Shown here: piece by piece, positions 1 to 13,220 of the stretch
Numbering within the stretch: the first letter of the stretch is position 1
How the letters are laid out: each line of letters opens with the position of its first letter
Source of the DNA: Acorus gramineus
Lineage: Eukaryota > Streptophyta > Magnoliopsida > Acorales > Acoraceae
Assembly: GCA_030737835.1 (NCBI GenBank)
Contig: CM060848.1
Location: forward strand, 21,119,309-21,183,308
Reading direction: 5' to 3'
DNA: 64,000 bases
Position numbers and translations under genes: made by a program
The notes under the pieces: generated by a model
Seen by the model: the letters and a program-made list of their open reading frames with translations, nothing else
Told to the model about the DNA's origin: nothing
The model's database searches: none

Positions 1-929
1 TTGACATGTATTTTTTTTATTTTGTTTTCTAAATTTTGTGTGGAAATTAGTATATTGGGGGTTGAGGGTGAAAAAATGTAAATAAATTTGTTTTTTGGTG
101 GTGTAGCAGGGTAATAATTCTAGTAATCTTGTAAATCTCATAAGCAATTGATTCAAGCATTTCTGATCTCTATGCATTAAGAATACTTATTTTTCATATC
201 CTTTTTTTGGCACTAATGAATTTATAGAGGTTTCACAAGATAGGAAAGCTTCCTATTTACATGAAACTTGTTTTAGGGGACGTCTATTCCCTCTAACCAA
301 ATTTTTCAATCCCACCAATAAAATTCTTTTTTGGTTGGTGGGGTTGGGAACTTAAAGAGGGGAACAGCCGACGAAGGATGCTGAAGAGTGAGCAACGGGA
401 GAGACAAAGCCAATTTTAAAAACATGTTCTATAGTAAAATGATATGTCCTTTGCACCTTGTCTTTGACCCTCCATTTCTTTTGTTTTTTTTTTTAAATTA
501 TACACTCAGTCATTGAAATAATTAGTGATATAAAAAAAATAAAATATACCCTAAAATGCACTAATGTATTTTTTTTTAAATAAAAAAATTAATTTTCATA
601 CTACAATGCGTATTGTACTAGCACAGTGTTTAAATGGCTAGTGAACCGCTTGTAGACGCTAAAGGACTGCAAAATAGATTGAATGTGTCTCCATTGTATC
701 AAAGAGGCCGGGCTGGCTGGCTTGTACATCACAATTTTCTGAACAGAAAAAATAAAAAACATAAAAAATTCATCAAAAATCATTTCTGACAACAGCCAAA
801 ATCGAATCAAAACATATAATAAATAAAGAAAACAAAATTTCAGGCAAGTCCATTGCCATAACAGTGTTCTAAATGTTATAAAAATAAATAAAAAGACAAC
901 AAACCAACAAATATCAGATGAAGCCCAAC
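1..929. other. 3' flank of the dihydrodipicolinate reductase gene; no other gene seen
   Basis: AT-rich sequence downstream (minus sense) of the DHDPR stop codon at 930-932. It should contain that gene's 3' UTR and poly(A) site, but I cannot place the cleavage site. The one open frame here (601-810, minus) has no recognisable motif and no splice context, so I do not count it as a gene. Confidence 0.5.
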
Positions 930-3900
930 TTATCTCATGTTGCCTTCTCGCAAGACATCGATCATATTATACAGCTTCTTGTCGGCCTCTGATTGAACCT
1001 GCAGTGACAATATTTCATTAAAAATAACACAAATGAAATATATTGATGGATTGAATTAGAGAAAACAGATATGATCAAGGATGTGACACCTTCTTGGCCA
1101 GAAATATGGCAGCATCAATAGAACCCTCGGCGTACATCGATCGACCACACACATTATGTTGAATCTCAAGTGACACTCTGAAGCATAGATATTTGAGAAA
1201 GAAAATTGAATGAGTTGAGACAGAGACAGATTGTATCATGTACTTAAATCCAAATTATGCAAGAGTCAAGTGATTCTTTACGTCTGATCGGGCGATGTCA
1301 AATTATACATATGGAATGCATGCGCAGATAGATATTCTTCCGGAACACCCACTGCCTCCATTTGCATCATGGGGTCTCTTATCTGGTTAATCTGGTAACC
1401 AGAAAACAATCTGTAAGAGTCAACTTTCCAATTGAACAAATTGTCAATATGCATATATTGGACATGATCTGCACGACTGTACCATAAAAGAACATAAATA
1501 TGCATAAATTGTAAACTCTCTAGTAAACAACACATAGTAAACTGATTAACAGGTATTAAATTGTCTTCTAATTTTAAAGATACCATCATAAGTTAACTAA
1601 GGAGAAAAGCATACTGATGAATAACATGAAGCATGATCACTGTGGTCTCTACACCTATGAGGCACAATCCCAAGTGTCAGATCTGGTTAAAATCATAAGG
1701 ATTTTATTTAATTGTTCAGAGTCGTTAATGATTTCTGTATTTGATGAGGGGCTTTTATAAGCTTTTCTAAAATTTGGGGTTTATATATGGCTATATCATA
1801 GTTTAGTTTTTAGTGAAGAATTAAAATTGAATAAATAATCGTCGATATCCCTATTCTTCTCTCAAAAAACTCTTCTTCCCTGTTCATCTCGCTCCCATCA
1901 AGATTTGCCATCACCATTTCACATCCAATCTGTCACTATTTCCATGCCCATCATATTACCAGATCCCATCAAAACTTGATTACAAGTTTTTCTTGACAAA
2001 AGAAGAATGATGAGAAACAGAAAGCATGATTGAACTTTCCACCTACAAGACGCAATCGCAGTCGTTGGATATGGTGTTAGGAATAATTAGGGTTTTATTT
2101 AGTTTCTGAAGGAGTTGTTAAAGATTTTTGTATTTGATTAAGAATCTTATCGTCCTTTCTCAGTTTTAGGTTTACATTTAAGTATAATGTATAATTATGC
2201 CAGGGCTTAGTTCCTTTAATAAACAATTTAAAAAAATTGGCCTTCCCCATCCTTCATCTTTTCATTTCTATCTCCTCTTCTCCTCCATTCCGCATCACAT
2301 ATATTAATGTTGATTATCTAAAACAAATAAATACAAAAAGATGTGCGAGTGTTATGGAAAAAAGAATTATTAATTGGTGTCTAAGTACATGAAAAGCCCG
2401 AATAGTTCAAAACAATCACAATGTAATATGCAACCACAGAAAATGTGTAAAAAAATGCTTCTGATTAAACGATTGTAGAGAAAAACCTGCTCCTCATCAA
2501 TTTCGACACCCATTAGCTGAAGGTATTTAATGAAAGCTTTTGCAGTGCCAGAAGCATCCTTTTTGCTTGTTTGATGTGACTCCATTACCTACATAATTGA
2601 AGTTCAAGCCCACTAATGATGCAACAATAATATCACTAACAAAATGCATTGTCACAAAACTGGTGTCTGATTAATAACAATTTGCAAGAAAACGACACCG
2701 ATCTTCACTTCAAAAAAATAACAGGAACATCAAGAGGGAGTACAAACAAATCCATCTAATTCTGGTGCATTAACTGGTTACTTAAAGATCACAGTTCTAA
2801 CCAGCATTATGTGGGTCTGCCATGGACCACTAAAGAATATGAATGGCAATAACATTTAAAATCTCCTAAGCAGAGTTTAAATATTTTCTACATACTGAGA
2901 GGTAGTTTATCCTAATATGCGAATGATAATATCAATCTTCCTCTCTCCATCCTCCTCTCTCATAATATTTTTAAGAAATCCCTTTTGTAAATTGAGCACC
3001 AAATCCTAAAAGATCTTTTCCTTCGTTATTTTGGTTAGCACTTGTTTTAAGGTGGCTGACTCAGCATTGTTCATATCAGTAGGTACATAACAAAAGACAG
3101 TATACACAGTCATGTCCTTCTGCACTGAACCCTCTTGGCTGACTAGTGATGACACATTGGCGAATATGGGTTACCGTATCTGCTGCTAATGAGAATGGCT
3201 ATCTTTCAATTCATTCAAATATTCTCTTTCATTGTATCAATAGTAACCTTTACCTTCCTAATAACAGTTTACAAGATAATAAGTACTTTAGTCTGATGCT
3301 GTTAGATTTATCAAGCATTATATCCAATGTCATTAGTCCTCTCCTCAGATTGTGTAAGTCTATATTTCAATTAATACGTTCATATGTCAAGAAGACAAGA
3401 CCAGTTAAATATTTCATTTTTCAACTATCTACATAGAACAAAATCTTAAAAACGTGTAAATCTTAAAAATCTTTAAAATGTCATTAGTCCTCTCCTCAGA
3501 TTGTGTAAGTCTATATTTCCATTAATACGTTCATATGTCAAGAAGACAAGATCAGTTAAATGCTTCATTTTTCAACTATCTACATAGAACAAAATCTTAA
3601 AAAGATGTAAATCTTTTTTATTTTTGAAAAAAAAACATTAACGCAATCTTATTGGTTAAGAAGCCCCCAAACAAAATCAAACAAGGGATCTCCGTTAAAA
3701 ATTAATTTAAAAATGAAAAAAAAATCAAAAGAAGGTCCCACCTAGCTTAAAGAGAATCCCTAAGGTGACCTATGAGAACCACGCATTCCCCATAATGGAA
3801 GAAGATGCATCAACGCCCAAGATCGAACAAACCCATGTCCAATGACTGGAGGAAATCACCATCCAAGTATTCTCTACATGAATCCTCTTGTGTTGGAAAA

Positions 3901-6405
3901 TACATTTGTTGCGTGCTAATAAAATGTTCAAACTCACTGCATGGGGAGCTAGCCACTAGAATTTCACAAGATTACTCCGATCTTTGCGCTTGCAACTATT
4001 ATAAATAATGGTATTAGAAAGTGATCAGAACAAAGGAATCCAATATTTTAGATAACCCTCCCTGTGAGTGTTATCTCTAGAGCAAATAAGGGTCCGATGG
4101 TTGACATCCAAAACATCTTGAGGGAGGTTTAGGACTGGATCAGAATACTTTCACGTGGTTTAACGGCGGGTTGTCTGATGCATTATATTCATGTGGACCA
4201 GTTCATCAGTTGTAAGATCTGCCCGAATAAGGACTGGGTTATACAGGTTGTGCTCTAAAGTATTTTAATGAGGTTATGATTTATGTTAGAACCATAATGT
4301 AAATATTTTACACCCCTTTCAGGACCTTTTTTTTTTTTTTTTTGATATCGGAGGGACTCCCCGTGGCTGACCTTACGGCCAAGCTGGGAAAGCTACCTTA
4401 ATCACCAAAAAATACAGGTACGGCTAATGTCATGTCTAGGTTTTGTAATTGGCAGTGGCACTTACCTAACTTTAGAAACAGTATATAAAAATGTCATAAA
4501 TCTTATGGTCTTTAATCTCGAGCAATGGACATACACTATCAAAACAGTACTTCCAACTTCTATTTTTTTAAAATTACATTCCATGAATTCCTAATCCGTT
4601 ACATTATGCAAATTTCTGGTTCTTGGTGAAGGCCAATTATTTTATTTCATTCAACATTCAAAAAACACACCAATTCCAAGATTGTTATATTAAAATCGAT
4701 TACTTGCATACAAATAACTTACTTGTGGAATAAATCCTTGTAAGCATCCTGGAAATTCTCTGGCCATATATTCAAATCCGGCAAGTAATGCAACAAGCTG
4801 CAATGCCAAAGAAGATAACTGAGATTTAGTATGACGAATAGAGACCATAGGTAAAAACAATTCCATAACTGAACAAGACTGATGCAAATACCGGTTTTCC
4901 CATCTGTGGAGAAATCACTGCATAAGCATCCGCTTCATGCACAGTCCTAAACAGTCTCTCCCGATCTCCACCAGTCGTTCCCATCACAAATGGCACACCA
5001 ACCTTGCAGTAAAGCTCAGCATTCTCTACATAAAAGCCAAAAAGGGTTCCATTGATAGGAAACCTTGTCACCAGTTTGGAACTCTGGAATAATTCACCAA
5101 GGACAAATATTTGCATATAATTCTGCTTAAGTTTGCTAAAAAAAATTCTAGTTAAGTTTGAGAAAAAATAGAGAAAAATTCCAGAAAAGTAAAAATTCCT
5201 TATGACTTGCAAATCACCAATATTAAATCAAACCCGTAATTTCCCAATGATGTCATAACATCAAAACATCACAAAAAATTCTGAGTTCAAGTTATAATAT
5301 ATAAATTTAGGCAAAATCATCAAAAACCAACATAAACATCTGGTAGTGCAAATCCTAGTCAATAATTTTTTCCTTTATTGTTTTAATTATGTTGCACAAG
5401 TAAACTATATTATGCATTTCCCACATATTTAATTCGTTTAATACAAAAACTGTTGAATAAGACAAGTCGCCCTAATGAGACATGATTTAAACAGGAATCA
5501 AACTTTAAATGAAAAGTATGCAATATGCATTTAATAAGTGAATAACCGAGAAGTTCGAGCATTAGGTAACAAGGATAGGAATTGCCATTGTATACCTAGA
5601 AATCACTTCGGAGGCACCGCAATGAGACGAGACTCAACTGTCCTATTTTTAAAACAGGATTCACCATCTTATCAGCATTATCAAGACAACACACATGATT
5701 TGCAAACACGCACACACATATACAATCTATGATTCTATGTCAAAACTAACACTACATTTTACAAAATTGTTCCAACCCATGTTTCAAAATTTTCCAAACA
5801 AGCATCAGAACCTAAAAATCAACCTTAAGTAGTGAAATTAGTTACCATTAACCGCAGTGGGCAGTGTGAAATCCACCACGACAAGACCCTGGTGTTGCTG
5901 AACGAGTGAAGCAAGAACGTCGTCCCTCTCCGACGGGCCGTGTATCTTGATAACCACGCCATCCACCTGCACCACCCGATCGGAACCTTCTCTGCTGCTG
6001 AACGACACAGGGACGACTCGGAGACCGACGTTCGTCGCAGCTTTGACGACCTCCTTCCCCATGTTGCCGGTGCATCCGTTCACCTTCAAATCCCCCAAAA
6101 AACCGATTTTTACCCTAAAATTTTTTTTTTTTTTTAAAAAAATATTTTGGAAACCTAACAAGAAATTGAGGGAGAGGGGAACAGACCAAGAGGGGAAAGG
6201 AGAGGTTTTGGGACAGTTTCGGCATTCCATTGTTTGTGTCTGCCACCGATTCGCTTCTGATGGAGAGACTTCGCATCCTGTGATGGAATCTGACGGTCCT
6301 ACACTCGCCGCCGGCGGATGGGTTTTGGTCGGAGAGAGGTGATGACCGTCTGTTCGTACCCCTGTGAAGGAGGACCGTCGGATTCTGAATCATCAGAGAT
6401 GACAT
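930..6405 (-). CDS. DAPB: 4-hydroxy-tetrahydrodipicolinate reductase, plastid-type (DapB family)
   Basis: NAD(P)H-dependent reductase of the diaminopimelate-lysine pathway, expected in plastids. Eight exons (minus): 6405-6187, 6083-5846, 5025-4892, 4797-4723, 2588-2487, 1391-1282, 1177-1090, 998-930. All introns are GT-AG and phases agree; total 344 aa. Residues 1-73 are Ser/Arg-rich with little acid, like a transit peptide. The nucleotide-binding motif VNGCTGNMGK lies at 74-83, GTTGG at 168-172, and the substrate/catalytic block MESHQTSKKDASGTA at 224-238 keeps the conserved Lys and SGTA. The C-terminus NVCGRSMYAEG...MIDVLREGNMR is typical of plant enzymes. Intron 1 (103 bp) contains a long A/T run; reading straight through it would shift frame, so splicing FPLL to VNGC is preferred. 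Divergent from INTS9, about 850 bp between starts. The family is recognised with confidence; the exact first exon is less sure. Confidence 0.93.
1628..2290. repeat. Two diverged direct copies of a roughly 260-bp repeat in the DHDPR intron
   Basis: The blocks at about 1628-1890 and 2018-2290 share the same order of landmarks: GCATGAT, an AGGATTTTATTTA-like stretch, a 'TTTCTGTATTTGAT' / 'TTTTTGTATTTGAT' stretch, then a C/T-rich tail. They lie in the intron between exons 5 and 6. They look like old copies of one transposable element, possibly LTR or MITE remnants. The class is not identified. Confidence 0.4.
3326..3611. repeat. Tandem duplication of about 135 bp (period 151 bp)
   Basis: The block beginning AATGTCATTAGTCCTCTCC at 3326 recurs at 3477 with only a few substitutions and runs to about 3611. 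It lies in the large (2.1 kb) intron 4 of the DHDPR gene. The high identity suggests a recent local duplication. The rest of this intron (3640-4720) holds only unidentified AT-rich sequence and a T-run at 4327-4343. Confidence 0.85.
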
Positions 6406-6410
6406 TGTGT

Positions 6411-6411
<1 letters not shown>

Positions 6412-6454
<43 letters not shown>
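6412..6454. repeat. (GA)n microsatellite next to the DHDPR start codon
   Basis: About 20 GA units lie immediately upstream (minus sense) of the ATG at 6405-6403. On the mRNA strand this is a CT-rich tract in the presumed 5' UTR. Such tracts are common in plant leaders. No regulatory role can be shown from sequence alone. Confidence 0.9.
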
Positions 6455-6456
<2 letters not shown>

Positions 6457-6459
6457 TGT

Positions 6460-7256
6460 GGTTTTTAGGGTCTAGGGTTTATCGGCACAGAGGCAGAGAT
6501 CGGTCCGTCGGTGAGGGAGGGCGGGAGAGGTCTGGCGATGGACTGGAAGGGAGGTTCGGGGATAACGCAACGACCGCTGAAGGATCTCCTCCTCAGTCCC
6601 ACCGATTGGTCTGCAATGGAGGTGGTGGAGAATGAGAGGAAGAGAAGGAAAATAAACAGCTTTTTAGATTCTAGGGTTTACAATCAGGTCAGACAAACGA
6701 GTCTGAGTTTGAATATTTTTAAACACCCGATTTGTAAATGAGTCCGGTCGAGTATATACTCGCTCGTTATTTAACATAAAAAAGAGAGGAAACAAAAAAC
6801 TTGAATCAAGCCTAGCTCTAAGTCATGTTGTGATTTGTGAAAGATGATTTCTTAAAATATTAAACAAAATTTTTGTAGTTAAATGAGTTTGAGTCGAGTT
6901 TAGGTTCAAGCTTCTGCTCAGCTCATTTGTTGAGCTTCAATCGAGAGCTTTTCACGAGTTAAACGAGTTAAATTTGAACACAAAATTAAGTGTGGTCATG
7001 AGCCGAGCCTGATATTAAACAAGTTGAGCATGAACATGTCAAAAGTTCAACTCATTCAATTCGTTTACCAACCCTACCTGTCACCGGTTTAAGATAGGGT
7101 TTGGTTTGGGTTTAATAAGATTGAGAAAAGCTAGCCTACCCAACCCGTTGGGATATCTATATAGGTTTGAAGTGTCTCTTTCGGTTCTCTCTGATTCATT
7201 CACTGCTAGGGTTAACAAAGCTCGCTTGCTCTCTACATCTCTTCCCGCCTCCGCAA
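6460..7256. promoter_or_regulatory. Divergent intergenic region between DHDPR and INTS9
   Basis: About 850 bp separate the two start codons, so both promoters lie here. No clear TATA box was identified for either gene. The stretch 6686-7081 has repeated CGAGTTT/AAACGAG-type words and inverted-looking ends (CAGGT...AAACGA on the left, TCGTTT...ACCTG on the right), and may be a degenerate hAT-like insertion. That class call is weak. The part nearest INTS9 (7100-7256) is its likely leader. Confidence 0.45.
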
Positions 7257-10200
7257 ATGAAGCTCGTAAGTCCCCCCCTCTCTCACTCTTAAAAACTAGG
7301 GTTTTCCAGAGTCTCCGTCATCACTTCTCTTCGTTGTCGCAGACGTGTCTAAGCAAAGGCCGCGGCTTTCACTTCCCGCCGTGTCACGTCTTATGCCTCT
7401 GCGGCTTCCAGATCCTCCTCGAGTGCCCGATCGACCTCTCCCCCCTCGCCGCCTTCTCTCCGATCCCCTCCGTCGCTCACGATCTTCGCCGTCGGACGGA
7501 TCCGCCCCGCGAATCGGACGGCCTGATACGCGCGGCGCCGCGGTACCGGACGGTGAAGCACCTGAGCGCGTACGACATCTCCCTGTTCGATGCGGTCCTC
7601 GTCTCGAGCCCCGCGGGGATGCTCGGCCTGCCGTTCCTTGCTCGTCACCCCAAATTCTCTGCCAGGGTAAGTGAAGATACAAATAATTGAAATTTAAAAG
7701 TTTTGAAGTGAAGCTTGATTGATAATGGAGATTTGAAAACATGGGGTTCATGATGATTTTGGATTGCTAATGTGAGCTGTATCTGTTTTTTGATGTTTGG
7801 ATGCTGATAATGAGTAGTCAAATGACAGTCCTTTTAGTCGAACAAGCTGAAAAACACATCATCATACAATTGAACATTATACCATAGTATCATACAAGGT
7901 GGAATGGAATTATTATTCAATATCGTTTTAATTTATTTCCAGTTTTGTGTTTGGTTGGTAATTGTTTTATTCAAGCTGGAACAAGAACACATGTTATATT
8001 TTATCTGATGGATATCATTAAATTCAAAGGTTGAATAAGCCTGATCCACAAACAACCTGGAATTGTTATCCAGCATGCGGTTTCAAGTTGGATTGTTATT
8101 TGGGTTTATTCTGCCTAACCAAACCATCTATTCTCTATTCCACTAATTCTTCTGGAAAATAATGGGTGCTTATATAATGATCTTTTTTAAAATTTCAAAT
8201 TTTGATTTAAATCATTGCATCCTGTATCTTACATTGTTTAAGGTGTTTGAAGCAAATGGAATCTGGGTTCTAGCTCATTGAGCATCAGTAAGGGTGGGAA
8301 TTTCTCTGTGGAGTATGGTGTACATCTTTTAATTTGATTTTTTTTTCTAATTTTGTGATATTCAAGGAATATATCTTGTCTCAATTTGTCTTTTGGATGC
8401 TTTGGGGACATCCCACCCATTTCTCTCTTTCACTAAGAATTGCATCCTGTAACTGTGCTGTTATTTGTATATGGGCATCATAGAATCCATTGGTCATTCA
8501 ATGTTATAAGATTTGATCTGGAATAATAACTCATCATAGTAGCCATTGACTCATTGGCCTATCCTTAGATTACGATACCATTGAAGTTTTTTTTAAAAAA
8601 ATTTCCTTGCGTCGTAAGAATGAATCATCTTGTGTTGTGTTTGGTTTTGTTTGCTTTTTCTTTAGATATATGCAACAGAGGCAACTGCAAGGCTTGGGCG
8701 ACTGATGATGGAGGATCTCTTAGCGATGCATGCAGAATTTGTACAATTTTATGGTCCTGAGGAGGATACTTTTCCTGAATGGATGAAATGGGAAGAACTT
8801 GAGGCTCTCCCTTTGAAGTTGAAAGAGATTATCATTGGAGAAAATGATGTTGAGATGGGGAATTTATTGCCCTTGTATAGGTAAGTTTTCAACTATCATT
8901 TACAGTTCAATATTAGTAATATACTATTGTGCCTGAATTCTGCTTTAACATACATGTACACTTCGAATTTAACACGTGTACAATTAAGACAGTGCTTGAA
9001 CATTAGATGATAATCGGATTTTTTTTTGAAACATCATCAGGGATAACCATTTTTTACTGCCTAGAACATGGAACCTCAATTCAATAACAAAGCTAAGCTT
9101 CACTTTGATTGGAGAATGTATATATTTAGGCTAATTGGGTGTTATCCCATGCTCTTTTTTTGTGCAGTTTTTTTATATATAGCAACTAGTTTTAGAATTG
9201 TAATTTTTTCCACATTATCTAAATTCATGTGAATTATTGTATACCTTAGAGATTCAGCTCCTTCTAACAACTCATGGATCAAGTGGAAAATATTCAGAAC
9301 ATGAGAAGCTTCTGTGGTGTTGAGAACTTTAGATCTTATGCTATTCTATTTATTCTTTGGGGATAATATCAATGTGGTGTTAGTGCAGCAGATGTCAAGG
9401 AATGTATGCAGAAGGTCAAAGCTGTCAAGTATTGTGAAGAAATCTGCCATGATGGGATTTTGATGATCAAAGCAGTCAGCTCTGGCTTAGAAATAGGTGC
9501 TTCAAATTGGACAATAGTAGGCCCTCGAAGGAACGTGACATATGTGTCGAGCTCCATCTTTGAATCTTCTCATGCAATGGGATTTGATTACAATTCTCTT
9601 CTAGGAAATGACATTATCATATTTTCAGACTTTTCATCCTTGGGTGAATCAGTGTATGGCGGAAAAGTTGTTGACATGACAAAGGTGTCTGTGACTGATG
9701 TGGAAGAAGAATCTGTACATCCTTCTCTTTCTAGTATATCAAGCATGAGGTATCTTTTCACGATCTAATCAAGACAGCATTTAATGCACTGTTAATTGTT
9801 ATGTCAACTTGCATATCATAAGATGATGGCATCATTATAGCTAAGGGTTTTTTTTGGCAATGTGTCACAGGGGCTGTAATAATGAGGAGGCTTTGACTAG
9901 ATGCCTGACTGGAAATGGTGAGATTTCAGAGGAACTGGATAAACTTTCTTTTATAAGCTCCTGTGTGATGAATTGCAGCAGAGAAGGTGGTTCTGTTTTG
10001 ATACCAATAGGGCGGCTAGGAATTGTACTTCAGCTTTTGGAGCTGATATCCATGGCTTTAGAATCTTTGAATTTAAAGGTATTTTATTTTCATTGCCTGC
10101 TGTATGCATTTTTCTACCATTAATTGCCGCATCAAGTTCATCAATATATCTCTTGTACTTGCAACTAGATAACTTATCTTTTTCTCAGATTCCTATATAT

Positions 10201-12521
10201 ATGATTTCTGCTATCGCAGAAGAAACATTGTCATTCACCAATGTTGTGCCCGAATGGCTTTGCAAGCAGCGCCAACAAAAGGTTTTACTTTACTTCCTGT
10301 TTTCCCCATTTTATTAACTCATTCTTGAAAAACATTGCCTCAGAGGTATTGATGGAAGCATATGAACTATACATTGGTTTTGCAGTTGTATAGTGGTGAG
10401 GCATTATTTGGCCATGTACAGCTCAAAGAAAGCAAAAAACTTCATTTGTTTCCTGTTCTTCATTCACCCAGTTTATTGTAAGACCTTACTCATTCTTATT
10501 CTCTGTCTGCACGCAGGGTGGTAATTGCTTGCAAACATGTCATTGCATGTACCAGGCTAATCCATAGTTCTTATTTGAAGATTAAATGCTTGTCATATGC
10601 TATAATTCTAATTTCCATTATATGACTTTTGGAATATCTTTACTAAGTAATTCTTATTATACAACACTTGCTTGAATGTACTGCCAAAGAAAACACTATG
10701 ATTATCTAGGTAGTATGGATATTTTTAAAGTAAGCTGGAGAATATCTGAGTGAAAGGGGGTACAAATTATTAAAAGATAATGAGAAGTTAGTCTAAGACA
10801 TGTTAGAATTTACTGAAATGATGTAATGGATTCATTACATATATACAGCTAATATAATTTTCATTGGGATTTTTGGTTAAATCCGGTGTATAATTCTGAC
10901 TCACATTCCTGGGAGTTCTATTGCAATTAATACAAGTTAGAGTTACTTTATGAGATTCGTTAGCCTGTATGTTGACCCTTCTTCTTTTGGAAAAGGATTG
11001 TATCTTGTTTCTTGTTATATAAAAAGGACAGTTAAATGTTAAAATTTATTCAGATGCTATCTTTTCAACGGAAAAACAAAAGTCTACAATCCTTAAAAAA
11101 TGCCATATAATCAACCGCACTCATTCACGCAGACAAAATGAAAGGCATAGATCATTGGTAAGAAAATATAGAGATTTCACTATTTTCTCTTGATTTTGAC
11201 TGGTTTTGCAGAACAAACTGGCAGGAACCATGTATAGTTTTCTCTCCTCATAATAGCCTTCGAATTGGTCCTGTAGCTCACTTGCTTCAACGTTGGCATC
11301 AGAGGGAGAACTGCTTACTTGTCCTTGAGGTATGCTGTTGTTCTGTTGTTGGAGTGATACATCATCCCTTGTTTTTTTTTTTTTTTTTTTTTGTTCCATC
11401 TCTGGATATTTTTTCACACTAATTCAGAACATGTTGAAAGGGTAGTGCTAAGCCCTCCAAATTATTATATGATGATAAATTCAACTTGCAGGAAGGGGTA
11501 GATGCTGATTTGGCTCTCTTGCCTTTCAAGCCAGTGGCAATGAAGGTTCTCCAGTGTTCGTTTCTCTCTGGAATAAAGTATGCTTTCTCCGATGTTGCTA
11601 GATTTTCTTTGATTGTTGATTTTTTCAATGAGCATTGCATTCTCTTTGTGTAGTGAATTAAGGACTGTATGAAGTTTATGTTTGTGTGCATCCACCTGCA
11701 TATGTTCACATGTAAAATTTTTGGAGGTTCGCAGTTCACTCTATGGTCTATATGGGGAAAAATCAGCCCTAATTATTTAATCTAGTTGTGCGAGTTATTT
11801 CATTGCTAAATTACTAAAATCAAATAGTGGTTCCTACAAATTTGAATCAGTTTGTTCCACTTGTGATTGTAGGATCCAAAAAGTTCCACCTTTGCTGCAG
11901 ATCCTAAATCCAAAGCTTGTCCTGGTAAATAATCAGACTTACAACCATCTACATCTCCCCCATTTACACATCTGTAAACCCTCATATTCTGTCTTTTCTC
12001 ATCTTCAATGACAGCTCCCTGAAGAGATGAAGGACTGCCTCCCCTCCACATGCAGCAGTTCTTTCTCATTTTCATACTACTCCGAGAGTGAAACCCTACC
12101 TGTACCAAGCTTGCAGGACGACTTCAAAGCCCACCTTGCAATGGACTTAGCATTACAACTCAAGCCGAAAAGAATCAAAGGAGAAACCACAGCCGTGGCG
12201 AGGTTGAAGGGGCGGCTTCTCATAAGCAACGGGGAGTATATGTTGGTCCCTTCGAAGAGACCAGGAACCCCTACAGATAAGAGTTCCTTGTTATACTGGG
12301 GATCTGTTGATCCAACTCTGTTGGTGTCAGCTTTAGCAGAGAAGGAAATCATTGGCACGGTGAGTAGACGTGATGACACGGGTGCCATTTTCGTACAGGT
12401 TGATGTGCCGAGCAAAGCTTTGATTGAAATTGGTGTGCATCGAACTGTTATCTGCTCGGCCAATGAAACCCTTTGTGAAAGAATCTGTGAGTCCGTCTGC
12501 AGTGTTTTGGATGGGATTTGA
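7257..12521 (+). CDS. INTS9: Integrator complex subunit 9 homologue (inactive metallo-beta-lactamase/beta-CASP)
   Basis: Scaffold partner of the INTS11 endonuclease in the nuclear Integrator complex, which cleaves snRNA and other Pol II transcripts. Eleven exons: 7257-7265, 7343-7666, 8666-8880, 9384-9749, 9871-10078, 10189-10281, 10386-10477, 11212-11329, 11492-11577, 11873-11924, 12015-12521; 689 aa, close to plant homologues. The first exon is only 9 bp (Met-Lys-Leu) and joins TCLSKGRGFHFPPCH. Recognisable blocks are the RIYATEATARLGRLMMEDL strand, LPLYSAADVKECMQKV, the beta-CASP block GGSVLIPIGRLG, and FSPHNSLRIGPVAHLLQRW. No HxHxDH zinc motif is seen, as expected for the INTS9/CPSF100 branch. 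The last exon encodes the C-terminal domain that in animals binds INTS11. The intervening introns hold no recognisable genes. A fragment of intron 9-exon 10 recurs at 20.5 kb. Confidence 0.93.
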
Positions 12522-13220
12522 GTAATGGAGATGCTTTCTTTGCTCTTTGAAGAGCTTATATGGATCTGAAATATGACGTCGAAAACAATGTTATTTAATT
12601 TTATTTATACATGTAATATTCAAAGAGGCTAGAGGCTAAACACCAGTCAGATTTTTAATGCATCGCATTTGCACTGTATCTGAAATCTTGGATTGATGAT
12701 AGTGAAGTCAAAAGTTAATAGTAAGGGCTGTATCTATGTCATGGAAGGAGAATTCCTCCCTTTAGGAATCCAGTTCTGGTGGTTTAAAAAGAGATTTTAT
12801 TCAAGGATAAACAAAGAATAAAGAATTTTTAAAGTAATTGACATATATCTTTTTAGTATTTCATAATAAATAGAATGAGAATGAACGATATTGGTCTGAC
12901 TAGCTCTTTCGTTATTGGAATGTTTATGAGGTTTTTTTTTTTGCATGGATATCCCTACAAAAATCCTATTTTAGCGTTATACCCTGCTTAAAAGTCTAAT
13001 TGCATGTATACCCCTACAAAACCTGTTGACGTGCATGTATGCCCTTCTGTCTATGACAGTTGCCCTCTCTAACCTAAACATGGCTAATTATCTAGCCATC
13101 CAGGATGAAAAGACAATTTTAACCCCACAACAACTTTTATAAATTGCAGTTATAACCTTGAAAAAACTAGTTTATGTGCATGTATACATGCAAAAAAAAA
13201 TCTCATTTATCGAAAAAATA
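12522..13220. other. INTS9 3' flank and spacer
   Basis: About 700 bp with no gene. The first 100-150 bp after the stop probably form the INTS9 3' UTR. The remainder is AT-rich with degenerate repeated phrases at 12950-13190 about TATACCCCTACAAA, reading like a decayed interspersed repeat of unknown class. Confidence 0.5.

Noticed and set aside
5838..6230. Reading DHDPR exon 2 from an upstream ATG at 6230
   Set aside because: It would translate the A run of intron 1 into Lys repeats and lose the transit peptide. Splicing 6187 to 6083 gives the expected plant sequence.
7296..7751. Arg/Gly-rich minus-strand frame and overlapping frames
   Set aside because: They are shadows of INTS9 exon 2, which is GC-rich. 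The low-complexity composition reflects the coding strand.
9854..10317. Two overlapping open frames as separate genes
   Set aside because: The first is INTS9 exon 5 with its flanks. The second is a shifted frame running into the intron and exon 6.
12077..12463. 128-codon minus-strand frame
   Set aside because: It is antisense to the last INTS9 exon and has no recognisable content.
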